A program made the position numbers and the translations under genes. Shown here in pieces: positions 24,556 through 31,038 of a stretch of 35,436 nucleotides of DNA (positions within the stretch are counted from its first letter, which is position 1; the number at the start of each line of letters is the position of its first letter). Below the pieces are notes generated by a model, which saw only the letters and a list, made by a program, of their open reading frames with translations, ran no database searches and was not told the origin of the DNA. Source of the DNA: Lutibacter sp. (GTDB lineage Bacteria; Bacteroidota; Bacteroidia; Flavobacteriales; Flavobacteriaceae); the NCBI GenBank assembly GCA_028696945.1, contig JAQVGD010000010.1, positions 1 through 35,436 of the forward strand. Reading direction: 5' to 3'.

Positions 24556-27300
24556 ATGAATGAAGCAGAAACAAGAGCAGAATTAATTGATCCCAAGTTA
24601 AAAGCTTGTGGTTGGGGAGTTGTAGAAGGTTCTAAAATCCTTCGTGAGTACCAAATATCAAAAGGTAAAATACAATCAGGTGGCATTCGCTCAAAACGTT
24701 CAGCGGCTGATTATGTTTTGGTGTATAAAGGTTTAAAATTAGCCATTATTGAAGCAAAAAGCAATGAATTAGAAGTTGGTGAAGGTGTCATGCAAGCTAA
24801 ATTATATGCCGAAAAATTACAACTGGAAACAACGTACTCATCAAACGGAAAAGAGATTTATCAAATTTGTTTAAAAACAGGTGAGGAACAATTGGTTGTA
24901 AATTATTTGTCGCCAGAAGAATTATGGAATAAAACATTTGCTGTTCAAAACCAATGGCGAGAGAATTTTGCAACAATCCCATTTGAAGATAAAAGTGGCA
25001 CTTGGGAACTTCGTTTTTATCAGGAAATAGCCATAAACAAAACATTAGAAGCTATTGCCAACAACGAGCAACGAATATTGTTAACATTAGCCACGGGTAC
25101 TGGAAAAACTGCCATTGCATTTCAAGTTGCTTGGAAATTGTTTCAAACACGGTGGAATTTAAATCGTGATGGAAGTCGAAGACCACGTATCTTATTTTTA
25201 GCCGACAGAAATATCTTAGCCGATCAGGCATTCAATTCATTTTCAGCATTTCCAGAAGATGCCTTGGTACGCATAAAACCAAGTGAAATAAAAAAGAAAG
25301 GAAAAGTACCAACCAACGGCAGTATTTTCTTTACCATTTTTCAAACGTTTATGAGTGGGCCTTCGACAAGCTCGAGCACCAATCATATTGATGAGAAAAT
25401 AGATTTTAATGAAATAACCATAAGTGATGTTGCAAAAGGCTTTATGTATGTGCTTCAATGCAATGATGGCAGTTTTTATACAGGAAGCACAAATGATTTG
25501 GTAAAAAGAATTGCACAACATAAAAATGGTGAAGGTGCGGAATATACAAAATTATATTTACCTGTAAAATTGGTTTATTACGAAACATTTGATAGGGTTG
25601 ACCTCGCTTTTGAAAGAGAAAAACAAATTCAAAAATGGAGCAGGGCAAAGAAAATAGCTTTGATAAAAGGTGACATAAAATTGCTTAAAAAACTTTCCAA
25701 AAACAAATCAGAGCAACAAAAGGTTCCTGAGCCTGTCGAAGGATATTTTGGCGATTACCCAGAAGATTATTTTGATTTAATTATTATAGACGAATGCCAT
25801 AGAGGCGGCGCCAATGATGAAAGTAATTGGAGAGGTATTTTAGATTATTTTTCACCAGCAGTGCAATTAGGTTTAACAGCCACGCCAAAACGAAAAGACA
25901 ATGTTGATACCTACGCATATTTTGGTGAGCCAGTATATGTGTATTCATTAAAAGAAGGCATTAACGATGGTTTTTTAACACCGTTTAAAGTAAAGCGTAT
26001 TCAATCTACGCTAGATGAATATGTTTATTCCAGCGATGATGAAATTATTGAAGGTGTGGCTGAAGAAGGTAAAGTTTATAAAGAAGATGATTTCAATAGA
26101 AAAATTGAAATTATGGAACGTGAAGCAGATCGTGTAAAAATGTATATGAATATTGCCAATCAGAACGAAAAAGCAATCATTTTTTGTGCAACACAAGTAC
26201 ACGCAGCTGCGGTCAGAGATTTAATAAATCAGTTAAAAACAAGTGATCATATTAATTACTGTGTGAGAGTTACAGCCAATGATGGCGCAATTGGAGAACA
26301 GTTTTTACGAGAATTTCAAGACAATGAAAAATCAATTCCAACCATACTTACCACTTCACAAAAATTATCAACAGGTGTAGATGCTCGTAATATTCGCAAT
26401 ATTGTTTTAATGCGTTCAGTAAACTCAATGATTGAGTTTAAACAAATAGTTGGTAGAGGAACACGGTTATTTGATGGTAAAGACTTTTTTACTATTTACG
26501 ATTATGTAAATGCCTATCATCATTTTGCCGATCCAGAATGGGATGGAGAACCAATTGCAGAAGAGCCTTGTGAGGTGTGTAATCAAAACCCTTGTGTTTG
26601 TACGGAAGCAGAAAAAAAACCTTGTAAGATATGCGGTCAACGCCCTTGTATTTGTGAAAAGCCAGAACCAGAAGCTTGCAAAGATTGTGGGCAAAAACCT
26701 TGTGTTTGCAAAAAGAAAGTAAAAATTAAATTGCGTAACGGTAAAGAATTGGAAATTCAACATATGGTATCAACTATGTTTTGGCAAGGCAGCAAGCCTA
26801 TAACTGTTGAAGAGTTTTTAAATAATATATTTGGAGAATTACCCAAATTCTTTAAAAGTGAAACTGAACTAAGAGAATTATGGAGCAATCCGTTAACCAG
26901 AAGAACCTTGTTAGAAAAATTAGCCGAAGCTGGTTTTGGAAATGATGAATTAACAACACTTCAAAAACTAATTGATGCTGAGAAAAGTGATTTATTTGAT
27001 GTGTTAGAATTTGTTTTTAACAGCGATATAAAACCAATTACCAGAGAAGCCAGAGTTGCAGCAGCACAAGCAACTATTTTCACCTTGTTAAACGACAAAC
27101 AAAAAGAATTTATAGAATTTGTGTTGGCTAAATATGTAGAAACTGGAGTTGGAGAGTTAGACCAAGAAAAACTACCAGTTTTACTTACCAATAAATATCA
27201 ATCTTTTGAAGATGCAAAAGCTGTTTTAGGTGAAGTTGCAGATATTAAAACATTATTTATAGATTTTCAGAAGTATTTGTATCAACAAGTGGTTGCTTAA
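24556..27300 (+). CDS. hsdR: Type I restriction enzyme R subunit (EcoEI-like HsdR) with inserted GIY-YIG domain
   Basis: 914-aa translocase-nuclease subunit of a type I R-M system. The N-terminal nuclease shows D52...E66-A-K68 (DYVLVYKGLKLAIIEAKS). Helicase motifs are A179-TGTGKT (Walker A), LFLADRNILADQ, D412-ECH, LTATPKR, IIFCATQ and QIVGRGTRL. About residues 671-720 hold three 18-aa Cys repeats of the form CxxCxxxPCxC, then the EcoEI-type C-terminal domain. Between FFTIFQTFMSG and YFGDYPEDYFD, where relatives have only a short linker, about 128 residues are inserted (269-396) and contain a complete GIY-YIG nuclease. The frame stays open. With no hsdS and a broken hsdM nearby, it probably cannot restrict DNA unless partners are supplied from elsewhere. 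Confidence 0.93.
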   Translation: MNEAETRAELIDPKLKACGWGVVEGSKILREYQISKGKIQSGGIRSKRSAADYVLVYKGLKLAIIEAKSNELEVGEGVMQAKLYAEKLQLETTYSSNGKEIYQICLKTGEEQLVVNYLSPEELWNKTFAVQNQWRENFATIPFEDKSGTWELRFYQEIAINKTLEAIANNEQRILLTLATGTGKTAIAFQVAWKLFQTRWNLNRDGSRRPRILFLADRNILADQAFNSFSAFPEDALVRIKPSEIKKKGKVPTNGSIFFTIFQTFMSGPSTSSSTNHIDEKIDFNEITISDVAKGFMYVLQCNDGSFYTGSTNDLVKRIAQHKNGEGAEYTKLYLPVKLVYYETFDRVDLAFEREKQIQKWSRAKKIALIKGDIKLLKKLSKNKSEQQKVPEPVEGYFGDYPEDYFDLIIIDECHRGGANDESNWRGILDYFSPAVQLGLTATPKRKDNVDTYAYFGEPVYVYSLKEGINDGFLTPFKVKRIQSTLDEYVYSSDDEIIEGVAEEGKVYKEDDFNRKIEIMEREADRVKMYMNIANQNEKAIIFCATQVHAAAVRDLINQLKTSDHINYCVRVTANDGAIGEQFLREFQDNEKSIPTILTTSQKLSTGVDARNIRNIVLMRSVNSMIEFKQIVGRGTRLFDGKDFFTIYDYVNAYHHFADPEWDGEPIAEEPCEVCNQNPCVCTEAEKKPCKICGQRPCICEKPEPEACKDCGQKPCVCKKKVKIKLRNGKELEIQHMVSTMFWQGSKPITVEEFLNNIFGELPKFFKSETELRELWSNPLTRRTLLEKLAEAGFGNDELTTLQKLIDAEKSDLFDVLEFVFNSDIKPITREARVAAAQATIFTLLNDKQKEFIEFVLAKYVETGVGELDQEKLPVLLTNKYQSFEDAKAVLGEVADIKTLFIDFQKYLYQQVVA
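25360..25742 (+). mobile_element. Palindrome-flanked GIY-YIG unit inserted in frame in hsdR
   Basis: The 383-bp unit is bounded by CCTTCGACAAGCTC (25360-25373) and GAGCCTGTCGAAGG (25729-25742), inverted repeats matching at 13 of 14 positions. The ends are translated as PSTSSST and VPEPVEG. Inside, from about 25438, is a GIY-YIG nuclease: FMYVLQ (GIY), FYTGST (YIG), LVKRIAQH (catalytic Arg and His), GEGAEYTK, then FEREKQIQKWSRAKKIALI with the metal-binding Glu. This is the small UPF0213-like class, which in Bacteroidota often exists as a stand-alone gene. No intein splice motifs and no target duplication are visible. Similar palindromes recur in many genomes (from memory), so this is probably a small nuclease-bearing mobile element. 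Confidence 0.75.
26566..26721 (+). repeat. Three tandem Cys-motif repeats within hsdR
   Basis: 18-codon units starting at 26566, 26620 and 26674 encode PCEVCNQNPCVC, PCKICGQRPCIC and ACKDCGQKPCVC with charged linkers. Four Cys per unit suggest zinc binding. Similar segments occur in other EcoEI-type HsdR proteins (from memory), so this is probably a normal family feature. Confidence 0.8.
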
Positions 27301-27334
27301 AATTTTTAGAATTGAATAGGATTTCTAAAAATTT
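27300..27334 (+). terminator. Possible terminator of hsdR (12-bp perfect inverted repeat)
   Basis: AAATTTTTAGAA (27300-27311) and TTCTAAAAATTT (27323-27334) are exact reverse complements around an 11-nt loop, directly after the hsdR stop. The stem is AT-only apart from one pair and no T tract follows, so termination would be weak. Confidence 0.45.
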
Positions 27335-27444
27335 AATAACAGATCACAAGCTTCATCAATAACGTTGCAACCAAGTTCCTCTAAGTATAATTTTGTTGTA
27401 TTTGCATCTTGATGTCCCATAGACTCTTTAATCATAAATGCCTT
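27325..27444 (-). pseudogene. C-terminal remnant of a tyrosine recombinase/integrase
   Basis: The minus strand reads IYKAFMIKESMGHQDANTTK followed by LYLEELGCNVIDEACDLLLNF and a stop. The pattern S-MGHQDANTTKLYLE is the end of a tyrosine integrase: the LGH box with its conserved His, then TT..Y with the catalytic Tyr of KLYLE. A TGA in frame stands just before the fragment, and nothing of the N-terminal or Arg-containing parts is seen upstream. Only about 40 codons survive. It lies between the R-M remnant and the tRNA-derived repeat, as expected for the integrase of an island inserted at that tRNA. Confidence 0.72.
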
Positions 27445-27498
27445 GTATATTCAAAATCCTCTTATAAAAAAACATAATAAATTATAAATATAACATAT

Positions 27499-27529
27499 TT
27501 GTTATAAAAATGTTGTTTACTTATAACAA
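27499..27529 (+). promoter_or_regulatory. Operator before hicAB
   Basis: TTGTTATAA (27499-27507) and TTATAACAA (27521-27529) form a perfect 9-bp inverted repeat with a 13-bp spacer, centre to centre 22 bp. It overlaps the -33 TTG (27513-27515) of the promoter, so HicB or the HicAB complex could repress there. Confidence 0.65.
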
Positions 27530-27543
27530 AAGTAGTATATTTG
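27513..27543 (+). promoter_or_regulatory. hicAB promoter
   Basis: TTG (27513-27515), a 20-bp spacer and a perfect TATATTTG (27536-27543). The hicA start lies 135 bp further on, leaving a long leader with a short frame MEYKYQVL at 27562 and a stretch GGGGTGAAAGCTCG without a clear fold. Confidence 0.7.
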
Positions 27544-27678
27544 AAGTGTTGTTATCCAGTAATGGAATATAAATACCAAGTTCTTTGATTTATTAACCAT
27601 TATTACCCGTAGAGTACCAAGGGGTGAAAGCTCGTTTAAAAGGCGAATTCACTAAGTATCAATTTTAAATGTCAACTT

Positions 27679-27867
27679 ATGGCAACTAATAATGAAATCA
27701 TAAAGATTTTAAAAAAGGATGGTTGGTTTTTACATAAGCATGGGAAAAAACATGATTTATATCGGCATCCGACTAAAAAAGGTCAACTACCAATTCTCAG
27801 ACATGGGAGTAAAGAATTGGCTAAAGGTACTTTAGAAAGTATCTTAAAGGGAGCAGGACTTAAATAG
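27679..27867 (+). CDS. hicA: HicA family toxin (mRNA interferase)
   Basis: 62-aa toxin of the HicAB system, a double-stranded-RNA-binding-fold RNase that cleaves mRNA when not bound by HicB. The family pattern is complete: ILKKDGWFLHKHGKKHDLYRHP with the probable catalytic H25, then LPILRHGSKELAKGTLESILKGAGL at the C-terminus. Length is normal. Toxin-first gene order is typical. hicB follows 79 bp downstream. The promoter and operator lie far upstream, leaving an unusually long leader. Confidence 0.93.
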   Translation: MATNNEIIKILKKDGWFLHKHGKKHDLYRHPTKKGQLPILRHGSKELAKGTLESILKGAGLK

Positions 27868-27946
27868 CCCTCCCTTTTAATAAGGATAACAACACAACTA
27901 AACAATTAACAGGTAGAGAGAATATTAAATTAAAAAGTTACAAAAA

Positions 27947-28354
27947 ATGAAAAAAGTATTCACAGCAATAATCGAAAAGACCAACACAGGTTTTTCAGGT
28001 TATATAAAAGAGATTGACGGTATTGTCACTGCTGGAGATAGTATTAACGAAATGAAGGAAAATTTTAAAGAGGCTTTGACAGACTACTTTGAATATTTGA
28101 CGGAAAAAGAAATTGAAGCCCCTCATATCAATGATGTTGAAATTAATTTTACAGTTGATATGGAACAATTTTTTGAACACTACAATGTGATTAATAAATC
28201 TGCATTTGCTGAATATATTGGTCTTAATCCTAGTTTATTTAGACAATATATCAAAGGGTTAACAAAATTATCCGATAAAAAAATGTTGCAGATTACAAAT
28301 GGATTACATAAATTAGCCGACGATATAAGCGATATAGTTTTAGTTAATAATTAA
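27947..28354 (+). CDS. hicB: HicB family antitoxin with HTH
   Basis: 135-aa antitoxin. Residues about 1-65 form the partly degraded RNase H-like HicB fold (FTAIIEKTNTGFSGYIKEIDGIVTAGDSINEMKENFKEALTDYFEY) that binds and blocks HicA. About 85-130 is an XRE-like helix-turn-helix (NKSAFAEYIGLNPSLFRQYIKGLTKLSDKKMLQITNGLH) that would bind the operator. Both features fit the neighbouring hicA and the inverted repeat at 27499-27529. A strong terminator follows about 45 bp downstream. Confidence 0.9.
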   Translation: MKKVFTAIIEKTNTGFSGYIKEIDGIVTAGDSINEMKENFKEALTDYFEYLTEKEIEAPHINDVEINFTVDMEQFFEHYNVINKSAFAEYIGLNPSLFRQYIKGLTKLSDKKMLQITNGLHKLADDISDIVLVNN

Positions 28355-28398
28355 AATTAATACTTGTACTCTGCGGACACTATTAAAAAAACAACATC

Positions 28399-28427
28399 AA
28401 AAGCCTCTAATATTGAGGCTTTTTTTT
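28399..28427 (+). terminator. Intrinsic terminator of hicAB
   Basis: AAGCCTC (28401-28407) and GAGGCTT (28415-28421) form a perfect stem with a 7-nt loop, with A's before and a run of T's after. Confidence 0.9.
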
Positions 28428-28515
28428 GTTATAATGCTAAAAAAGCAAGGAAAAAAATAAAAAGGAATATTGCTAAGTATCGTTGTGACAAAAGTCTCAG
28501 TCTAATATTTTTTAC

Positions 28516-28606
28516 AACTCGGGATAAACTTCTCGCCTGGTTTTATTTCAAAAAAAAAGACCTACTATAAATGTAAATCTTCTTTAATATTGTGGTCTCA
28601 CTTGGG
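28516..28606 (+). repeat. 91-bp direct repeat, copy 1 (att-like)
   Basis: Differs from 28641-28731 by one base (T for C at the tRNA-derived end). Its last 14 bases, TGGTCTCACTTGGG, copy the 3' end of the tRNA gene at 28718-28791. The repeats are spaced 125 bp apart. Confidence 0.88.
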
Positions 28607-28640
28607 TTTCCCTCGACTTCGCCTGCCTAACGGACAGGCT
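28607..28640 (+). repeat. Short palindrome between the 91-bp repeats
   Basis: GCCTG (28621-28625) and CAGGC (28635-28639) pair around CCTAACGGA. Flanking TCCC (before) and GGGA (inside copy 2) extend the dyad. It looks like one of the short GC-richer palindromic repeats seen in Bacteroidota genomes. Confidence 0.5.
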
Positions 28641-28731
28641 AACTCGGGATAAACTTCTCGCCTGGTTTTATTTCAAAAAAAAAGACCTACTATAAATGTA
28701 AATCTTCTTTAATATTGTGGTCCCACTTGGG
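28641..28731 (+). repeat. 91-bp direct repeat, copy 2, overlapping the tRNA 3' end
   Basis: The copy next to the tRNA gene, including its final 14 bases (28718-28731). Together with copy 1 it gives the arrangement expected of attachment sites left by an element that integrates at a tRNA 3' end. A local tandem duplication would look the same. Confidence 0.88.
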
Positions 28732-28791
28732 CTCGAACCAAGGACACCCTGATTATGAGTCAGGTACTCTAACCAGCTGAGCTATGGGACC
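28718..28791 (-). tRNA. tRNA-Met(CAT), elongator type; tRNA-Ile2 not excluded
   Basis: 74-nt cloverleaf on the minus strand. The acceptor pairs GGTCCCA with TGGGACC, discriminator A, no encoded CCA. The D arm is GCTC AGCTGGTTA GAGT. The anticodon stem is CCTGA/TCAGG with loop CTCATAA (anticodon CAT). The T arm is CTTGG TTCGAGC CCAAG. The start is G-C paired, unlike initiator tRNA. CAT can mean Met, or Ile after lysidine modification; the two are hard to separate by eye. Confidence 0.9.
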
Positions 28792-28935
28792 TAAAAACTG
28801 GTTTGCAATATTACCACTATTTTCGTTTACGTACAATAATTTTTTGTGATTTTTAATTAATTGATTTAACATTTTTAAAAATTTCAAAAACTAACCTAAC
28901 CTCCTGAATATTAAATTATCACTGTTTTAATTGCA

Positions 28936-29292
28936 TTAAATTTTATCAAAATTATGTTTAAACCATACTTTTTGATATTCTCTTTTTAAAACCAAATAGG
29001 TTATTTCTTCAATATTGGTAGTTAAATTATCTTGTTTCAATTTGGCCAACTCACTTTCGGGCACATCTATTCTGTACAATAGGTTTAAATAATCATCATA
29101 TTGTTTGGTGATTAAATTTAGCAAAACTTCAAATAATTGCTTTTTTAGCTGAACAGGTAAAATTGCGATTTCAAAACTTACCGTTACGTTTGCCAATTGA
29201 AAATCTTTGTTTAGCTGCTCAATTAAGTGCTCGTACAAATTTTCACATTCAATTAAATGTAATAATTCCTCAGTATTTTTTGCGGGTAACAT
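28936..29292 (-). CDS. Conserved-looking hypothetical protein downstream of polyprenyl synthase
   Basis: 118-aa protein I cannot name. It reads as two or three amphipathic helices around a short beta part (TVSFEIAILPVQLKKQLFEVLLNLITKQYDDYLNLLYRIDVPESEL), without signal peptide or membrane span. The ATG shares its A with the TAA stop of the upstream prenyl synthase gene (TAATG, 1-bp overlap), so the two are translationally coupled. That coupling suggests a linked role, perhaps a partner or stability factor, but nothing in the sequence proves it. Confidence 0.75.
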   Translation of the reverse strand: MLPAKNTEELLHLIECENLYEHLIEQLNKDFQLANVTVSFEIAILPVQLKKQLFEVLLNLITKQYDDYLNLLYRIDVPESELAKLKQDNLTTNIEEITYLVLKREYQKVWFKHNFDKI

Positions 29293-30269
29293 TAAATGGT
29301 GCGTTTTATTAAACTGTTCCCGAAATTTTTTAGCATGGTTTTTTTCTCATCGGAAATCGATAATTTATCTAAAATTTCATAGGCCTTATTTGTATAACTT
29401 TCAATTTCCTGAATTGTGATTTCGGGGATGTTGTTCTTTTTAAAAATTTGGGTTGCTTCCTTTATTTTAAGCTCATTATTAGCAGTTGATTTGTATAATG
29501 CCATCAATTTTTCTTTATCCTTTATTTCGCAAACTTCAATGGCTTTCAAAAACAAAAATGTCTTTTTATTTTCAGAGATATCCCTTCCTATTTGTTTCCC
29601 AAATAGTGCTTCATCGCCAAAAGTATCTAAATAATCGTCCTGCAATTGGAAAGCAATACCGAGGTTTAATCCAAATTCATATATTTTTTCAGCCTCATTA
29701 TCATCGTTATTAACATTCGCTATTATGGCACCCATTTTCATGGCTGCTGCCACCAATACCGAAGTTTTATAAGTAATCATTTGTAAATACTCTTCAATGG
29801 TAACATCATTTCTACTTTCAAAATCGACATCCAATTGTTGTCCTTCACATACTTCTAAGGCCGTTTTGCTAAATAATTTCAACAACTTTTGATAAATAAC
29901 AGACTCATAATTTTCAAAACATTGATATGCAATAATCAGCATCGCATCGCCAGATAATATTCCAGTATTTATATTCCATTTTTTATGAACCGTTTCAAAT
30001 CCCCTTCTTATTGGCGCACTGTCCATAATATCATCATGCACCAAGGTAAAATTGTGAAAAATTTCTATAGCCAACGCAGCATCATAAGCCTCTTTTACCT
30101 GACCATTAAAAATTTCACAAGTCATTAAAGTTAAAACCGGGCGCAGGCGTTTTCCACCTATTTGAAGTATATAATGTATTGGTTTGTACAAATTAGCGGG
30201 CTCTTTTATGTTAATTTTTTCATTTAAATAGCCAATAAAATCTTCTTTATAAGTTTCAATACGCTTCAT
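29292..30269 (-). CDS. Polyprenyl (trans-isoprenyl) diphosphate synthase
   Basis: 325-aa head-to-tail prenyl chain elongation enzyme that condenses allylic diphosphates with isopentenyl diphosphate. Signatures are GGKRLRPVL for substrate binding, the first Asp-rich motif LVHDDIMDSAPIRRG, the GDAML/YKT core, the second Asp-rich motif FQLQDDYLDTFGD, and GKQIGRDISENKKTF. Residues before the first Asp motif (EIFHNFTLVHDD) include the bulky Phe that often limits product length to C15-C20, but product length cannot be settled by eye. Isoprenoids made would feed quinones, carotenoids or cell-wall carriers. Start ATG 30269. It is followed by the coupled 118-aa gene. Confidence 0.93.
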   Translation of the reverse strand: MKRIETYKEDFIGYLNEKINIKEPANLYKPIHYILQIGGKRLRPVLTLMTCEIFNGQVKEAYDAALAIEIFHNFTLVHDDIMDSAPIRRGFETVHKKWNINTGILSGDAMLIIAYQCFENYESVIYQKLLKLFSKTALEVCEGQQLDVDFESRNDVTIEEYLQMITYKTSVLVAAAMKMGAIIANVNNDDNEAEKIYEFGLNLGIAFQLQDDYLDTFGDEALFGKQIGRDISENKKTFLFLKAIEVCEIKDKEKLMALYKSTANNELKIKEATQIFKKNNIPEITIQEIESYTNKAYEILDKLSISDEKKTMLKNFGNSLIKRTI

Positions 30270-30359
30270 TTTGATTTGAAATTTGTTGTAAAAATACGCC
30301 TTTCAAAGCAAATTAAAAAAATGCCAAAAAGATATAATCAATTAATTTTAAAAAACTTT

Positions 30360-30387
30360 GGAAACTTCTATTGTTTTTAAAGTTTCC
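30360..30387 (+). promoter_or_regulatory. TetR operator before the efflux operon
   Basis: GGAAACTT (30360-30367) and AAGTTTCC (30380-30387) form a perfect 8-bp inverted repeat with a 12-bp spacer. The spacer contains the -33 TTG of the promoter, so binding would block transcription of the regulator and efflux genes. Confidence 0.75.
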
Positions 30388-30400
30388 GTTCGTATATTTG
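30371..30400 (+). promoter_or_regulatory. Promoter of the tetR-efflux operon
   Basis: TTG (30371-30373), 19-bp spacer, TATATTTG (30393-30400) followed by C: a textbook Bacteroidota promoter, 30 bp before the ATG at 30431. Confidence 0.85.
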
Positions 30401-30430
30401 CATTCTCAAATTAAAAATGAGGAATTTGAT

Positions 30431-31036
30431 ATGAAGGAAACTATTTTAAAAAAGGCCGGTGAAATATTTTTAAAATACGGTTTTAAAAGTGTTACAATGG
30501 ATGATATTGCCAGCGATTTAGGCATCTCAAAAAAAACAATTTACAAGTATTATAAAAATAAGGTTGAGCTTGTTGATGAAGCCGTTCATTATTTTCACGA
30601 CGGAATATACAAAACCATTACCAATATTTGTGCGCTAGGATACAATGCCATTCAGGAAAACTTTGAAATAAAAAAAGTTTTTAAAGAAATGTTTAAAAAT
30701 TCTGACGATTCCCCAATGTATCAGCTAGAAAAATACTATCCTAAAACCTATAAAAAAATAATTGACAGTGAATTTTTAGTTTTCAAAGAATGTATTGCCG
30801 ACAATTTAACAAAGGGAATAGAGGAAGGTCTTTACCGAAAAGATATCAACCTTGAACTTATAACAAAATTCTATTTTTCCCTGATGTTAAGTCTGCACAA
30901 TTCCAATTTACACACATATAACAAAAACACCTTGAGGGAATTAGAAACCAACGCTATTGAATATCATACAAGAGCCATTGCCACCTCAAAAGGATTAAAA
31001 ATTCTAGAAGAACAATTAGAAAAAAAGGAAATTTAA
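30431..31036 (+). CDS. TetR/AcrR family transcriptional regulator of the efflux operon
   Basis: 201-aa repressor. The N-terminal HTH (about residues 5-48) reads KKAGEIFLKYGFKSVTMDDIASDLGISKKTIYKYYKNK, a typical TetR domain. The rest is helical and ligand-binding by homology. It is the first gene of an operon with the TolC-like gene, starting 2 bp after its stop, and with the adaptor and pump. A perfect inverted repeat overlaps the promoter, so it probably represses itself and the pump until a ligand is bound. The ATG at 30431 was chosen because the longer frame from 30371 would overlap the promoter. Confidence 0.92.
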   Translation: MKETILKKAGEIFLKYGFKSVTMDDIASDLGISKKTIYKYYKNKVELVDEAVHYFHDGIYKTITNICALGYNAIQENFEIKKVFKEMFKNSDDSPMYQLEKYYPKTYKKIIDSEFLVFKECIADNLTKGIEEGLYRKDINLELITKFYFSLMLSLHNSNLHTYNKNTLRELETNAIEYHTRAIATSKGLKILEEQLEKKEI

Positions 31037-31038
31037 GC

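Noticed and set aside
25360-25742. Intein in HsdR
   Set aside because: No Cys/Ser at the left junction with splicing blocks, and no HN-Cys/Ser/Thr at the right junction; inverted repeats and a bare GIY-YIG domain fit an insertion that stays in the protein.
26467-26763. Minus-strand frame opposite the Cys repeats of hsdR
   Set aside because: A repeat-driven shadow of the coding strand, which is clearly HsdR here.
28364-28570. 68-codon plus-strand frame after hicB
   Set aside because: It runs through the hicAB terminator and into the 91-bp repeat; Lys- and Phe-rich sequence without features.
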